Positions 37,868 to 50,700 are shown, numbered from the stretch's first letter. The stretch: 64,000 nucleotides of DNA from Paulownia fortunei (GCA_019321725.1 CM033115.1:8566673-8630672); one strand, 5' to 3'. Translations and numbers: made by a program. The notes: generated from the letters alone by a model not told the origin.

Positions 37868-38690
37868 ATGGCAAAGAATCCACTTGCAACAATCCTTGAA
37901 CAAAACAAATTAACTAGACCTAATTTTGTCGATTGGCTAAGAAACCTGAAGATAGTTCTTCAGTCAGTGAAGAGGGCATATGTCCTCGACACTGCACCTC
38001 CTTCGGTACCAGCGGAGGATATTACTTCAGAGGATTATGCAGGTTATTTACGTCATGTTGATGATAATCTGCAGGTTCGATGCTACATGCTGGCATCGAT
38101 GTCAAATTAACTACAAAGGCAGAATGAGGATCAAGATACTGCCTATGGGATCCTCATTCACCTACAAGAGTTGTATGGTGAAAGAACTCGGCAGACGAGA
38201 TATCAGATCTCAAAAGAGCTTTTCAGATCTCATAGACTGAGGGATCTTCAGTCCATGATCATGGATTGAAGATGATAGCCCTTATTGAAAGGCTGGCGTC
38301 CCTTGGAGTCGTTATGGAGAACAAACTCTATACGGACCTTCTGCTGCAGTCTCTGCCTCCATCATTTAACACCTTTGTTGTCAACTTTAACATGCACAAC
38401 ATGGAGACTAGTCTCGCTGAGCTTGTGAACATGTTAAAGACGGCTGAGTCCACCATGAAAAAGGACAAGCCGGTTCTGCTTGTTGGATCTTCTTCCGGAT
38501 CAAAGGCTAAAAAGCCCAAGAAAGGAAAGAAGAAAGGAAAGGGTTCCTCTAAACCCAACAAGCTAAAAGCTAAGGGCGGTGTCAAAAAGGTTTCTTCTCA
38601 AGCCAATGACAAGTGCCATTACTGCGGCAAACCAGGGCACTGGAAGAGGAATTGCAAGGAGTATCTTGCAAGTCTGAAGAGTTCAGGTAT
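37868..38690 (+). pseudogene. Copia gag, broken
   Basis: Gag packages element RNA. The ATG at 37868 opens MAKNPLATILEQNKLTRPNF, a usual copia gag N-terminus, and the frame hits TAA at 38108-38110. The same frame continues as coding-like sequence (HLQELYGERTRQTRYQ) until a shift near 38230-38236. The new frame carries LKMIALIERLASLGVVMENK, a Lys-rich linker and an intact zinc knuckle CHYCGKPGHWKRNC (38614-38655). Two defects therefore break it. In the family, gag and pol usually form one long frame. Confidence 0.9.
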
Positions 38691-39972
38691 ATATTTTGTT
38701 GAAGTTAACTTGTCGGTTAACAATACTTCTTGGGTATTAGATACCGGTTGTGCCTCACATATTTGCAATGATTTGCAGATGATGGCAAGAAGTAGGAAGC
38801 TGGATGGAGGAGAGACGGTCCTTAGGATGGGAAATGGAGCAAGAGTTGCTGCATTAGCTATAGGGACTGTTAATCTGGCTTTAGAGAATGGTTATGTAAT
38901 AGTTTTAAATAATTGTCTTTTTGTTCCGGATATTATTAAGAACATTATCTCTATTCCAGTTTTGGATAGAGAAGGTTTTAGATTTACCATTGAGAATGGA
39001 AATTATTCCATTTTCAAACTTTCTGATTTTATATATTCTGGTTCTTTGACGAATTGTTTATATACTATTACTCCCCATAACCCCATTTTCACAATTCAAC
39101 AACATAAAAGAAAATTAGATAATCATAGTTTAATGAGCCTGTGGCACGCAAGATTAGGACATATTTCTGAAAAAAGGATTAACAAATTAGCACAATTGCT
39201 TGATCTAACGAGAGAGCAAGAACTACCAACTTGTGAATCCTGCCTCAAAGAAAAGATGACCAAATCTCCATTTGTTAGACAAGTGGAGCGAGCCAAGCAT
39301 CTATTGGATTTGATCCATACAGATGTATGTGGGCCACTAAATGTTAGTGCTCGTGGGAACTATAACTACTTCTTAACCTTTACTGATGACTTCTCTAGGT
39401 ATGGTTATGTGTACCTTTTAAGGTACAAGTCTGAAGTATTTGAAAAGTTCAAAAAATTTAGAACTGAAGTAGAGAAACAAACTGGATTAAGTATAAAAAC
39501 TCTTCGATCTGATCGAGGAGGTGAATACTTAAGCACAGAATTTTTAGATTATCTAAAAGAGAATGGGATTCTCTCACAATGGACTCCTCCTGCTACTCCC
39601 AAACTGAACGGAGTTGCGGAATGCAGGAATCGAACCTTGTTGGACATGGTTCGATCTATGATGAGCTTCACTTCATTACCTCTTTCATTCTGGGGCTATG
39701 CCTTAGAAACGGCGGCATACCTATTAAACAGGGTGCCATCTAAAGCCGTCCCCAAAATACCATATGAGATGTGGTATAGAAAGACACCTTCCTATAAATA
39801 CCTTAGGGTATGGGGGTGTGCTGCTTATGTGAAGCAGCTAGTGGGAGATAAGTTGGATATGAGATCCAGCTTATGCAAGTTTGTGGGGTATCCAAAGAAG
39901 TCTATTGGATACTATTTCTATGATGCCACGGAACAAAGGGTGTTTGTTTCAAGGAATGCTACCTTCCTTTAA
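38691..39972 (+). pseudogene. Copia protease and integrase, one open frame
   Basis: This stretch is uninterrupted and continuous with the second half of gag. Protease has WVLDTGCASHICND (catalytic D-T-G at 38740-38748). Integrase has the zinc region (LWHARLGHISEKRINKL, then CESCLKEK) and core residues in LIHTDVCGP, LRSDRGGEYLS and NGVAECRNRTLLDMVRSMM (the three acidic sites are present), followed by the GYALETAAYLLNRVPSK and KTPSYKYLRVWGC regions. The frame ends at a TAA (39970-39972) in TFL where similar sequence plainly continues, so it is a premature stop. Confidence 0.9.
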
Positions 39973-40169
39973 GAAGAATTTCTTTCAGATGGAAGTGACA
40001 ATGTCGTAGAACTTGAAGAGGTTCAAGAACCACAGAACACCCCAACTGACGCAGTAAATGGTACACCAGCTGATGCTGGACCCTCTAAGGCACAATCTCT
40101 TCGAAGATCCAAAAGGGTCTCAAGGGTATCTAAGAGGTACAACTTGTTGTTAGAGAACAAAGAAGAGAG

Positions 40170-41745
40170 GACTCCTCTTGGATAATGATCCAAGAAGCTA
40201 TGGAGAGGCAATGTCTGACATCGACTCAAAGAAGTGGCAAGAAACTATGCAGTCCAAAATGGACTCTATGTACTCCAACAAAGTATGGACTTTGGTGGAC
40301 CCACCACAGGGAATTGTTCTCATTGGTTGCAAATGGGTCTACAAGTGGAAGCTTGGAGTAGATAGAGAGGTAGCAACCTATAAGGCACGATTGGTACAAA
40401 AGGTTATACTCAAAAGCAAGGAATTGATTATGAGGAAAAATTTTCACCAGTAGCGATGCTTAAATCCATACGGATACTGTTAGCCATATCTGCATATTAT
40501 GACTATGAGATATGGCAAATAGATGTGAAGACCGCTTTCCTTAATGGAAACATTAAGGAAGAGATCTATATGAAGCAGCCAGAAGGTTTCATATCCAGCA
40601 GGAGCGAGCAAAAGGTTTGCAAGCTCCAGAGATCCATTTATGGACTCAAACAAGCTTCGAGGAGTTGGAACATCCGGTTTGATGAAACGATCAAAACGTT
40701 TGACTTTTATAAGAACCCGGATGAACCATGTGTCTACAAGAAGGTTAGTGGGAGTGCAGTTACATTTGTTGTGCTCTATGTTGATGACATCCTACTCATT
40801 GGGAATGATGTAGGGATATTGCAGTCAACGAGGACTTGGTTATCTAATTAGTTTTTCATGAAGGACTTGGGAGATGCATCTTTTATCCTAGGGATAAAGA
40901 TCTATAGAGATATATCTAGAAGGATGATCGGACTATCCCAGTCCATGTACATAGACAAAGTGCTAAAAAGGTTTAGTATGGAGGAATCCAAGAGAGGATT
41001 TCTGCCTATGAGTCATGGAATTTCACTCTCTAAAGTTATGTCTCCTAAAACACCTGAAGAGAGAGAAAGGATGGCTCGCATACCTTATGCTTCTGCAATA
41101 GGGAGCATAATGTATGCAATATTATGTACAAGGCCTGATATAGCACATGCTCTGAGTGTCACGAGCAGATATCAGTCCAATCCAGGAGAAGAACACTGGA
41201 AAGTCGTTAAGATGATCCTCAAATACTTGAGAAGGACTAAGGATATCTTTCTGATATACAGCAATAGAGAACTAAAACTAGAAGGATATACAGACTCTAG
41301 TTTTCAGTCCGATATAGATGACTTAAAGTCCATGTCCGGATACATATTCACCTTGAATGGTGGTGCGGTCAGTTGGAAGAGTTCCAAGCAAGAGACGATT
41401 GCAGACTCTACCACCAAAGCTAAATATATTGCTGCATCAGATGCAGCAAAAGAAGCTGTTTGGATTAGAAATTTCATCCAAGGGTTGGATGTAATTCCAT
41501 CCATTGTTGATCCAGTTATAATTTACTGTGATAATAATAGAGCTATTGCGCAAGCAAAAGAGCCAAGATCTCATCAAAGATCCAAGCACATAATGAGACG
41601 ATATCACTTTATCAGAGAGATCATTGGTAGAGGCGATGTCATTGTGGATCGAGTTGCCTCAACAGAACATGTAGCAGACCCACTTACTAAGCCCTTAGCA
41701 CAGAAGATATTCGACGGAAATCTTGAAAAGATGGGCCTTAGATAA
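40170..41745 (+). pseudogene. Copia reverse transcriptase and RNase H, broken
   Basis: A shift near 40175 opens NDPRSYGEAMSDIDSKKWQ; a one-base loss near 40403 shifts the frame again. RT continues with IWQIDVKTAFLNG and keeps the catalytic YVDD (40777-40788). A TAG at 40849-40851 interrupts before FFMKDLGDASFILGIKIY. RNase H has GYTDSSFQSD and YCDNN, but the TEAEY-type site reads TKAKY (codons at 41416 and 41422), replacing the catalytic Glu by Lys. The end reads HVADPLTKPLAQKIFDG and MGLR with a natural stop. Confidence 0.9.
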
Positions 41746-41761
41746 TGGGCAATTGGAGCTA

Positions 41762-41776
41762 GGGCAAGTGGGAGAT
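41762..41776 (+). other. Copia polypurine tract
   Basis: The purine-rich run GGGCAAGTGGGAGAT ends directly at the 3' LTR TG. Confidence 0.85.
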
Positions 41777-43985
41777 TGTTAGAGTAGGATGCCCAACGCC
41801 CCAATTAGATTGGGTGTATTATACTCTTTTGCTTTTGTAAAGACAATCTTATTGGGAATCATATTAATAAAAAGGTATTTACTTTATCTTATGTCTTACA
41901 TTTTTTATTTCTGCACATTAGATAAAGTCCTTAAACCAAATTTAGCTACGGGGCATGGTCGCGCATATGATGGCAATCATGGAACATGCCTCTAAGGCTT
42001 TGGTCTTAAATAAGTTCTGAGTCAAGAGTTTTATGAGATGGGACATCAAATAGCTTAGTAAGACTCGTACATAAAATGCATGCTCGTGAGACGAGGATGT
42101 CATATTCCATTGGCATTAGCGTAGAGACGTAAGTGCATATATATGGGTGCTTGTTAGGGAACAAATACACCGAATATGGCCAGCAAGAAATTTTTAGTTG
42201 GAGGCTTTGCCCGTCGAAATAAGAATTTCTGTGTTGCGATAGTACACGACTAGTCCTCAGACTTGAGGCACGATGGTAGCCTTGTATGCATCCTGCAGCA
42301 CTTTGATATATCTTCTGATTACTTGACAATCACAAAGGGCGTATGTTGGGTGTTGCACTGGTGTGCATGGAGTTTGTCAGTGGCCAACATAGAATTCGAC
42401 ACTTGTCTTTTTAAACAAGGGAATCTCCTGTGTTTTCATAGTTCGTGATTCAAAGACCTTGGTCAAGGCAGAATGAATTGTGATTCATCAAAAATCATTG
42501 GAACTTGAAATGGGATCACAGCAATTGAATCATTTAGGGTTTCGACTTATAATCCATACCTTAGATTCAATCAGGAGATTAGCTGTCGAAAGGACCGTAC
42601 GTGTATGGTACTCGCAACTGAAATAGGTTTACTCGCTATTTCACCTAAGACTAGTTTGCCATGATTACTTGCTAGGTGTTTTCATGGATAGTGAGGTTCT
42701 TGAAATTAAGGAGTTGATTCCAAGTGGATTAATTAATTGGATTAATTAATTGGAATAATTGTTATTCATAAGTTGCAAATGTTGCAAACCCACTACTAGC
42801 TTAGTAGTAAACCTAACAGGGTCACACATCTTTATGGAAAGTAACATTTTTAATTTTAGATTTTATCCAATGGTTGGAAATTAATTAATTAATACTGATC
42901 AATTAATTAATTAAGGGTTCTATTTAATTTAATAGTTAAATTAAATTATTCAATAAGTAATTGGATTATTTAATTGGACCTAATTTGATTAGGAAGCCCA
43001 ATTGGAGTAAACTAAATTAATCAATTGGATTGATTAAATTGGGATTGAATCAATTGAATTGATTTGGGGATTTTTGAGTCCAAGCCCAAAATAAATGTGG
43101 ATCACTTAAAAAGTCCACTAAAGTATGAAGAGAATAAATTAAATAAATATGATTTATTTAATTAACATATTTATAGATAAATAAATATAGTGACCAATTT
43201 TATAAGATAAAATAGGCCACTAAGATTTAATTTATGTATAAATATAATTATAGTATATATATATATGATATATATATCTATCTTGATATTATTTGAAGAG
43301 TTTAAATTAATATCAACAATGTATGTAGTCTCAAATTAGTCCACATACAATAGAAGAGTGAAAAAAGAAGAGTTCTTGGAAGATTTAGAATCCTTCCAAG
43401 ATAAGGTTTTGAAGTAGTTCAAAATAGAAAAACTTTCCAAGAGTTGGAAAAGGATTAAAATTTTTAGCCCTATATATATATGAGGGATGAAAATTACATA
43501 ATTCAATTCAAAAATTTGAGCAAAAATATTTTGTTTAAAGTCTTCTATTTTTACTCTTCAAAAAAAGAAAAGAAAGAAAAAGAAAATCAGTTTCTTGTTA
43601 TTTTCTTCATATTATTGTTTCAAGAACTTAAAGAATCAATCTTTATTGTTCTTGAAAATATACTCCGGTTCTACATTAGTAAATAATTAAAAGAATACTA
43701 GCGAATCCTTTTGATTGGTGTTGCTTTCCGTATCGTGGACCTGATAGAGGGGAGACACTTGGATCCCTGCGAGTTCTGATAGTCCAGGATAAGCAATTGA
43801 TTGTTTCATTCCCTACAACAACCAGAGTGCACGAAAGGTATAATTCGATTTTATATTTATTTATATATTCACTTGAATAAGCGCGATCGTTAAAATCGCT
43901 TTCGAATCAAATGGGTTAAATTTATGTTTGATAAAAATTTTAATTTTCCGTTGCGTATACCCCTGCGATTATAGCAAACCCAACA
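41777..43985 (+). repeat. Copia 3' LTR
   Basis: It is 2209 bases, starting TGTTAGAGTAGGATGCCC and ending GCAAACCCAACA, followed by the TATAG duplication. It matches the 5' LTR along its whole length with a few 1-2 base indels. Divergence is uneven, as described for the 5' LTR. Confidence 0.95.
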
Positions 43986-44164
43986 TATAGTGTGTTTAAA
44001 ATGAAACGAAATAATAAATGAATTCAAGTTATTTCTCTCATAGCTAAAAATAGAAACTTTTATTATAACTATAACTCTAGTATTGATGAAAAAGTTAACA
44101 TTTCTTGACTTAACTATATCATCTTATTTGGATTCTACAATTAGGTTAAAGGTATCATAGTTTG

Positions 44165-44176
44165 TGGTATCAGAGC
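44165..44176 (+). other. B+ primer-binding site (initiator tRNA-Met)
   Basis: TGGTATCAGAGC is a perfect match, five bases after the decayed LTR B end at 44159. Confidence 0.9.
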
Positions 44177-44334
44177 GGAGGTTTAGTCATTCCTATAGAT
44201 AGAAGAAGGTATATAAACACATCCTAGCTGGGAAACTTAGTCAACTATTTGTTTATTTGCTTTTATGTTTACTTGATTAGATTTTATTTTATGTTATTAT
44301 CATGATTATGTGTTTATTATTGGCTAATGAAGGA

Positions 44335-45250
44335 ATGAGATTGGGCAATGCATATCAGGTCATGGCACCAAAAAGAAAGATAATGGATGATCATAAGGGT
44401 AATCGTAGTGTGGTTAATAATTTAACTAATCTCATACAACAACAGACTAGAATGCATGGTGAATAGATACAACAATTGCTAGATATGCAACAACGAAGGC
44501 AAGAACAAAATCAATGACTTTCTCCACCACAAGCTTGACAGGATACTTCACAAGCTGTGTCTGAGAAATTTTGAAAAATAGAACCTGCTGATTTTAATAG
44601 TAGGTCTAATCCCTTGGTTAGAGAGGAATGGGTGAAATCTTTGGACACTATCTTTGACTGCATGCAAATTGATGATGCTGAAAAGGTACTCTGTGCAAAT
44701 TTCTTGTTGAAGAAGGATGCTAGAACCTGGTGGGAAGGAGCTAAGCTTGTAGTGAATATGGAGTTAAAAGAATTTCTGGAGTTAAAATAAGGAGGAATAT
44801 CTGTATGTGATTATGTGCTAAAAATTGAAGAGGGTTGTAAGTATGTGCCATACATCGGCCGAGACAACAATAACAAGATGAATCATTTCCTGAGAGGCCT
44901 TAATCCTGAAATTAGAAGAGATATGAGAATGTCTTTAGCAACAGAGTTTAGGAAATTGGTGGATAAGGCTTTGATGGCTAACTTAGGTGAGAAAGAAATG
45001 AGAAACTCCATCAATAAAAGAAGCAAGTATTCACTCTAAGAAATCTGAACCGGTAAAAGAAAGGAAAGAAAAAATTAAACTAAGGGAATGAAAAGCATCC
45101 TAGAGTTGGGCAGACGTCTACTACAATTGAAAGACATAATATATGCTAAGTGTGGGAAGAATCATTTTAGGGAATGCTTTAGTGGTACTAATCATTGCTT
45201 TAAGTGTAAAAATCCTGGACATATAGCAAATGATTGCCCAATAGTATAGG
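44335..45250 (+). pseudogene. B+ gag, broken
   Basis: The ATG at 44335 opens [20 protein letters not shown], matching the gag start of B-. Readable parts include [34 protein letters not shown] and [20 protein letters not shown]. Two zinc knuckles follow near 45150-45240: CGKNHFREC and the complete CFKCKNPGHIANDC. Stops interrupt at about 44464, 44517, 44579, 44788, 45039 and 45247. Gag here is of a different subfamily from A (no VEIVGERF segment). Confidence 0.85.
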
Positions 45251-45289
45251 GGAGAGTTTAGGGGAGAGTATATGCAAAGACACAAGAAC

Positions 45290-47160
45290 AAGCTGATGCA
45301 GATGCTTCCATAGTCACAGGTACTATTTTAATTTCTGGGATACCTGCAATTGCATTGATAGATTCTGGATCTATGTATTCATTTACATCACGTGCATTTG
45401 TGCAAGATTGGGCATTACACTAGATTTATTAAAAGTAAGGTACAATGTGACTGTTCCATCCGAGAAAGAAACGGATTCTAACCAAATGTTAATAGCTTAT
45501 TCTATTCATATTAGTGATAGAACTCTCTATGCAGATCTTGTTATTTTATCGATGCCAAAATTTAAGGTTAATTTGGGTATGGATTAGCTTACCAAATATC
45601 ATGCAATAATTGATTGTCACAAGAAGATTGTGATTTTTCATCCAGAAGGAGAAGAATAGTTTGTGTTTAGTGGTACATCATTGTCACAGTCCTTACTAAT
45701 TATAACTGCTTTGAAAGCTTAAAAGATGTTGAATAAAGGTTGTGTTGGATATTTAGCAAGTGTTTTGGACACCTCGATCAAAGCACAATTGAAGCTAGAA
45801 AATATAGATGTGGTTCAAGAATTTCTTAAGGTATTTCCAAATGATTTATCAGGATTACCACCAGATCAAGAGATTGAATTTGTGATTGATGTTATGCCAG
45901 AGACTACCCCTATTTTTAAAACACCATATCGAATGGCACCAACAGAGTCAAAAGAGTTAAAAGTTTAATTGCAAAAATTGCTTGACAAGGGTTTTATTCA
46001 CCCTAGTTATTCTCCTTAGGGAGCACTTGTATTATTCGTGAAAAAGAAGGATGGTGCATTATGGTTGTGCATTAATTATAGAGAGTTGAATAAAGTAACA
46101 TTCAAGAATAAGTATCCATTTCCAAGAATAGATTATTTATTTGATCAATTGCATGGAGCATCAGTATTTTCTAAGATTGATTTGCGCTTTGAGTATCATC
46201 AATTAAAGATCAAGGAAGAAAACGTACAAAAGACTATGTTTCGAACAAGGTATAGATATTATGAATTTCTAGTGATACCTTTCGATTTAACCAATGCCCT
46301 TGCAGATTTTATGGATCTACTGAATAAGGTGTTCAATCAATATCTAGATAAATTTGTGATTGTGTTTTTTGATGATATCCTAATTTATTCATGTGATAAA
46401 GAAGAGCACAAGGAATAATTGAAAATTGTGCTGCAAGTTCTTAAGGAAAAGCAGTTGTATGCTAAATTCAAGAAATATGAATTTTGGCTTCAGCAAGTGG
46501 TATTCCTAGGTCATGTAGTATCCAAGAATGGTATTTATGTTGTTCCAGGCAAGGTAGAAGTTGTCATTAAGTGGCCAACGCCAACAAATCTATTAAAAGT
46601 AAGGTGTTTCTTGGGATTGGCAGGGTACTATCAAAGATTTGTTCTGGAGTTTTCAAATATAGCAACTCCATCAATAATGTTGATAAGAAAGAATGTGGAG
46701 TTCTTGTGGACCGATGCTTGTGAAAGAAGTTTTCAAGAATTGAGACATAAATTGACTACAACTCCTATTCTTACCATTCTAACAGGAACTGGTGGATTCG
46801 TGGTGTATAGCGACGCTTCAAAAAATGATTTGGGTGTTGTTTTGTTGTAAAATGGGAAGGTTATTGACTATGCTTCAAGGCAATTGAAGGAGTATGAGAA
46901 GAATTACCCAACCTAAGATTTGGAACTTGCTACTGTGGTTTTTGCTTTGAAAATCTAGAGATATTATTTGTATGGTGAGAAGTGTGAGATTTACACAGAT
47001 CACAAAAATTTGAAGTAATTCTTTACCCAAAAGGAATTGAATATGAGACAACAAAGATGGTTAGAACTTGTGAAGGATTATGATTGCGTGATCAACTATC
47101 ATCCTGGTAAAGCGAATGTGGTTGCGGATGCATTGAGCAAAAATCCACATCTTCTCTTTT
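45290..47160 (+). pseudogene. B+ protease, reverse transcriptase and RNase H, broken
   Basis: Protease has ALIDSGSMYSFTSRAFVQ with the D-S-G triplet, then frame breaks. RT spans two pieces (45726-45968 and 46038-46418) with [36 protein letters not shown] and catalytic [17 protein letters not shown] is altered to PFDLTNAL. The RT end and RNase H (46419-47160) show all four acidic sites: [25 protein letters not shown] and VADALSKN. Stops occur at 45966, 46416, 46848, 46914, 46957 and 47017. Confidence 0.85.
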
Positions 47161-47729
47161 TATCATACAAAAGTCAATATTATTGGATTTGTAGAGATTA
47201 GAGCTTGAAATTATACCTAAAGGGAAAAGGTGTTCATTGTGAGCCTTAGTGTTGAAACCTACACTTCAAGATAGAATTAAAGAAGGTCAAAAGGTGGATA
47301 TGTATTTGTGTAGATTAAAAAGAAAGATTGATGTAGGAAAGAGGCCAAACTTCTCTACTACCAATGATGGAATTATTCGATACAAAGGGAGACTATGTGT
47401 GCCATTTGACAAGACCATGAAAGGAGATATTTTTGAAGAAGCTCATACTACTCTCTACTCGGTACATCCAGGTAGCACAAAAATGTATAATAACTTACAA
47501 CAACATTATTGGTGGCCTAAAATGGAGAGAGATATAGAAAAATTTGTGGTTAAATATCTAACTTGTCAACAAGTTAAGATTGAACATCAAAAACCATCAA
47601 GGTTGTTGAAGCCTTTGTTGATTCCAAAGTGGAAAATAGGAGCACATTATAATGGACTTTGTGCTTGGATTACCTAGAACCCAAAAGGGGTATAATTCCA
47701 TATGAGTGATTGTTGATAGATTAACTAAA
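47161..47729 (+). pseudogene. B+ integrase N-terminal part, truncated
   Basis: The open piece 47249-47677 holds the zinc region HPGSTKMYNNLQQHYWWP followed by KYLTCQQVK, where the first cysteine of the usual CLTC pair is tyrosine. The catalytic core begins in another frame (ATTATAATGGACTTTGTGC) and stops after a VDRLTK-like segment near 47720, where reversed LTR B sequence takes over. The rest of integrase and the 3' LTR are absent. Confidence 0.8.
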
Positions 47730-50700
47730 AATAGAGTGGCTTATTGAAAAAAAAATTAGAGTTTTCAACATAAGTTATGAAAATAGCTCGAAACATGGCA
47801 TATGAACAAATATCTGTCTGACCGTTCTTGAGACTTAGTCAACCTCTAAACCTGTATATTTTTGCCTACATCACTAGAATCTAATATGCTAAAAACTCAG
47901 CAAGGTGAAACTGATGCAATAACAAATGAAGTACATGTAAATCTCATAAATCATTAAATGTATTATTTAATTCAAGAACTTTCTTTCGCAAATCATTCTT
48001 TAGGGCCCTTGAAGTGTGATACTGTAATGCCCAATTCTCAATCCTCTCCTACATAGCCAATAATAAGCATCTTGCATCTAATCAGTGTGCATTATCAAAT
48101 TATGGCATACAAATAGCATGATTGCACGAACATAAATAATTATTATTATATGCTTCAGTTATGCTTTAACGTGTATTAGTACATGAAATATGAGATCAAA
48201 CTTTTGTAACATATTCCTTAAGCGCCTTTTTGTAATGAAAAGCTCAGTATCTCGGTTAAGGAAGATCAAACTATTGTATGCTAAAGTGATTAATTGTCTA
48301 AATATTTACTTGAAATATGTTACATTTGGCTAAAAACTAAAAGTATGCAAAATGGTGCAATTTGATTGGTTGGTTGACTAGGTTGGATGAAATCATTCTA
48401 AACCGTATTGCACTTAATTATAGCACCAAATCATCAATTTTTGTCATCTCCCTAGCCCATAAACTTGTCTTTTGGCATGAGAAGACACCAAGCATAATGC
48501 AACCAATCATGGTCCTCCACTTACCTCTCTCTGAAAGGTCAAAAAAATCATTTTCATCCATATTTCTTGTGGAAGCACCTCAAAAAAGACCAGCCCTTAT
48601 TCTCCTAAGTTTCTCCCAAATTTCTACATTATCATACTCACAAAAATTAAATTAAATCCATAGGAATCCATAGAACACAAACTAGAAAATATTTTCACCC
48701 TTTTTAAACTTGAAAACTGTTGATTTTAAAGTTTAATTCCAACTTAATCAAGGTACATTCTTTTTCAATATTTATTATGATGAATTTGTAGTATCTTGGA
48801 TGGTTACATATTTTAGTATGTTTTTGTATGATTGAAAACCTAAGTAAGCTACACTTGAAGCCAAAACCAAGCTAGTTAAGCTAGTTTTTAGCAAAATTGA
48901 TAGTCTTGTGAAATTATTTAATTTACTTGTTTTTATTGATTTTGTAATGCTTATATTGTGTTTGAAGGTGCCTACAAATCATTGTGAATAATAGCAATTT
49001 AATTTAGGTTAAAACCAAGTTTACGTTATTTTAATTCGAATTGTATTCATGTTTTGTGGGTTGTCCTAATAATTATGTTTGAATTATTAGTTATTTAATG
49101 GCTATCCTAATGTTTAATGTCTTGAATTAGTAGTAAAATATGGAGTATGCATTATTTTTAAGGTTATGTAATTGATATGGAATTATTTACAAAAAGATTG
49201 AAAAGTGTATATGATTTTAATTAGCATAGACTAAATGATTTATAAAAAGGATATTAAATGGTACATAATTTGATTATGTTAGGCCTTTAACACATCCTAT
49301 CTTCCATAGAGATTTACCTTTTCACATAGCACAAAGTGAACTTGAGGTAAGTTGAAGCTTTCATTTATTGTATCACAAGAATCATATAATGTTTGTTCAT
49401 GTTTTAATGTGATTGTTATTGTTCATCAAATGATATAATGTTTGATGCATTTACGGTTTACGAAGCATGACACTACTAAGAATATAATGAGGTTTTTGAA
49501 AGAAAGTATGGTACTTAATTGATGGTCGTGTAGACAAGGAACACGGGAGGGACCGACGGACCCAACAAATGGTGGCAAATACTTGAGGTTGAAAAACTGA
49601 TATAGGAAAGCCACAATGAATGAGATAGAATACGGCTAATACCTGAGGTTAAAAGACTAAGTATAGAAACCCTGTATTAGTTCTCTTATTGGCCAATCAT
49701 TATGAACAGGTTCCAAAAACCACAGTCTATCACTATTAGTTAGGTGTCACACTTCAAGGGCCCTAAAGAACGATTTATGAATGAAGGTTATTAAATAAAA
49801 TAATACATTTAATGATTTATGAGATGTGCATATATGTTATTTGTTATTGCATCAGTTTCACCTTACTGAGCCCTTAGCTCATTAGATTTATGTGATGCAG
49901 GTGGAAATATACAGGTTTAGAGGTTGATTGAGTCTCTAGAGCGACCGAACAGAGATTTGTTCATATGCCATGCTTTGAACTATTTTGTAGTTTATACTCT
50001 GTTTTGTTTTCAAATAAGCCGCTCTGTTATGGTTTTATAAACAGATGTACTCAGTTTTGATATATGTATATGGTGTGTTTAAAATGATTCAAGTTCTTTC
50101 TCTTATAGCTAAAAAAGAGAACTTTTATTAAAACCATAACTCTAATATTGATGAAAAATTAACATTTCTTGACTTAACTATATTAGCTTGTTTAGGCTCT
50201 GCAGTTAGGTTAAGGAGTGTTACAGTTTGTGATGAAAAATTAATATTTCTTAACTTAACTATATGAGCTTGTTTAGGCTCTACAGTTAGGTTAAGGGGTG
50301 TTACAAGTACCTAACTAATAGCGATAGACCATAGTTTACGGAACATATTCATAATAATTAGCCAATAAGAGAAATAATATAGGGTTTTCATACTTGGTCT
50401 TTCAACCTCAGGTATTAGCCGTATTCTAACTCATTCACTGTGGCTTTCCTATACCAGTTTTTCAACCTCAAGTATTTGCTACCATTTGTTGGGTTCACCA
50501 GTCCCTACCATGTTCCTTGTCTACCCGACCATCAATCAAGTACCATACCTCCTTTTCAAAAACCTCATTATATTCTTAATAGTATTATGCATCATGAACC
50601 ATAAATACATCAAACATTACATTATTTGGCAAATAATGACAATCACATTAAAATATGAACAACATTATATGATTCTTGTGATAAAGCAAATGAACGTTGC

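Larger units (their letters stand above)
34063..43985 (+). mobile_element. Complete Ty1/copia retrotransposon, 9.9 kb
   Basis: Both LTRs (2208 and 2209 bases, TGTTAGAG...CCCAACA) are present, with a perfect 5-bp target duplication TATAG (34058-34062 and 43986-43990). A primer site and polypurine tract lie at the expected places. The gene order gag, protease, integrase, RT, RNase H is that of Ty1/copia; the protein style suggests the Tork/TAR/Angela group, a tentative placement. The untranslated leader is about 1.6 kb and holds a GC-rich hairpin cluster. Gag and pol carry several stops and shifts, so the copy could move only with proteins from elsewhere. Confidence 0.95.
33218..44159 (+). repeat. 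B+ 5' LTR, truncated and split by copia
   Basis: The two parts are 33218-34062 and 43986-44159. They align with LTR B (for example 48946-50224) from AATGATTATATTGTG to a decayed end GGTATCATA. The copia element interrupts it between two TATAG copies. The head is lost at the fusion with A2's 3' LTR. Confidence 0.85.
33218..47729 (+). mobile_element. Gypsy family B element B+ (plus strand)
   Basis: The remains are a 5' LTR lacking about its first 920 bases, a primer-binding site, gag with two zinc knuckles, protease, RT, RNase H and the first part of integrase. A complete copia element (34063-43985) sits in the 5' LTR. The right end stops inside the integrase core, at a junction with the reversed LTR of B-. 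Pol resembles the chromovirus type but is clearly distinct from family A. Confidence 0.85.
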
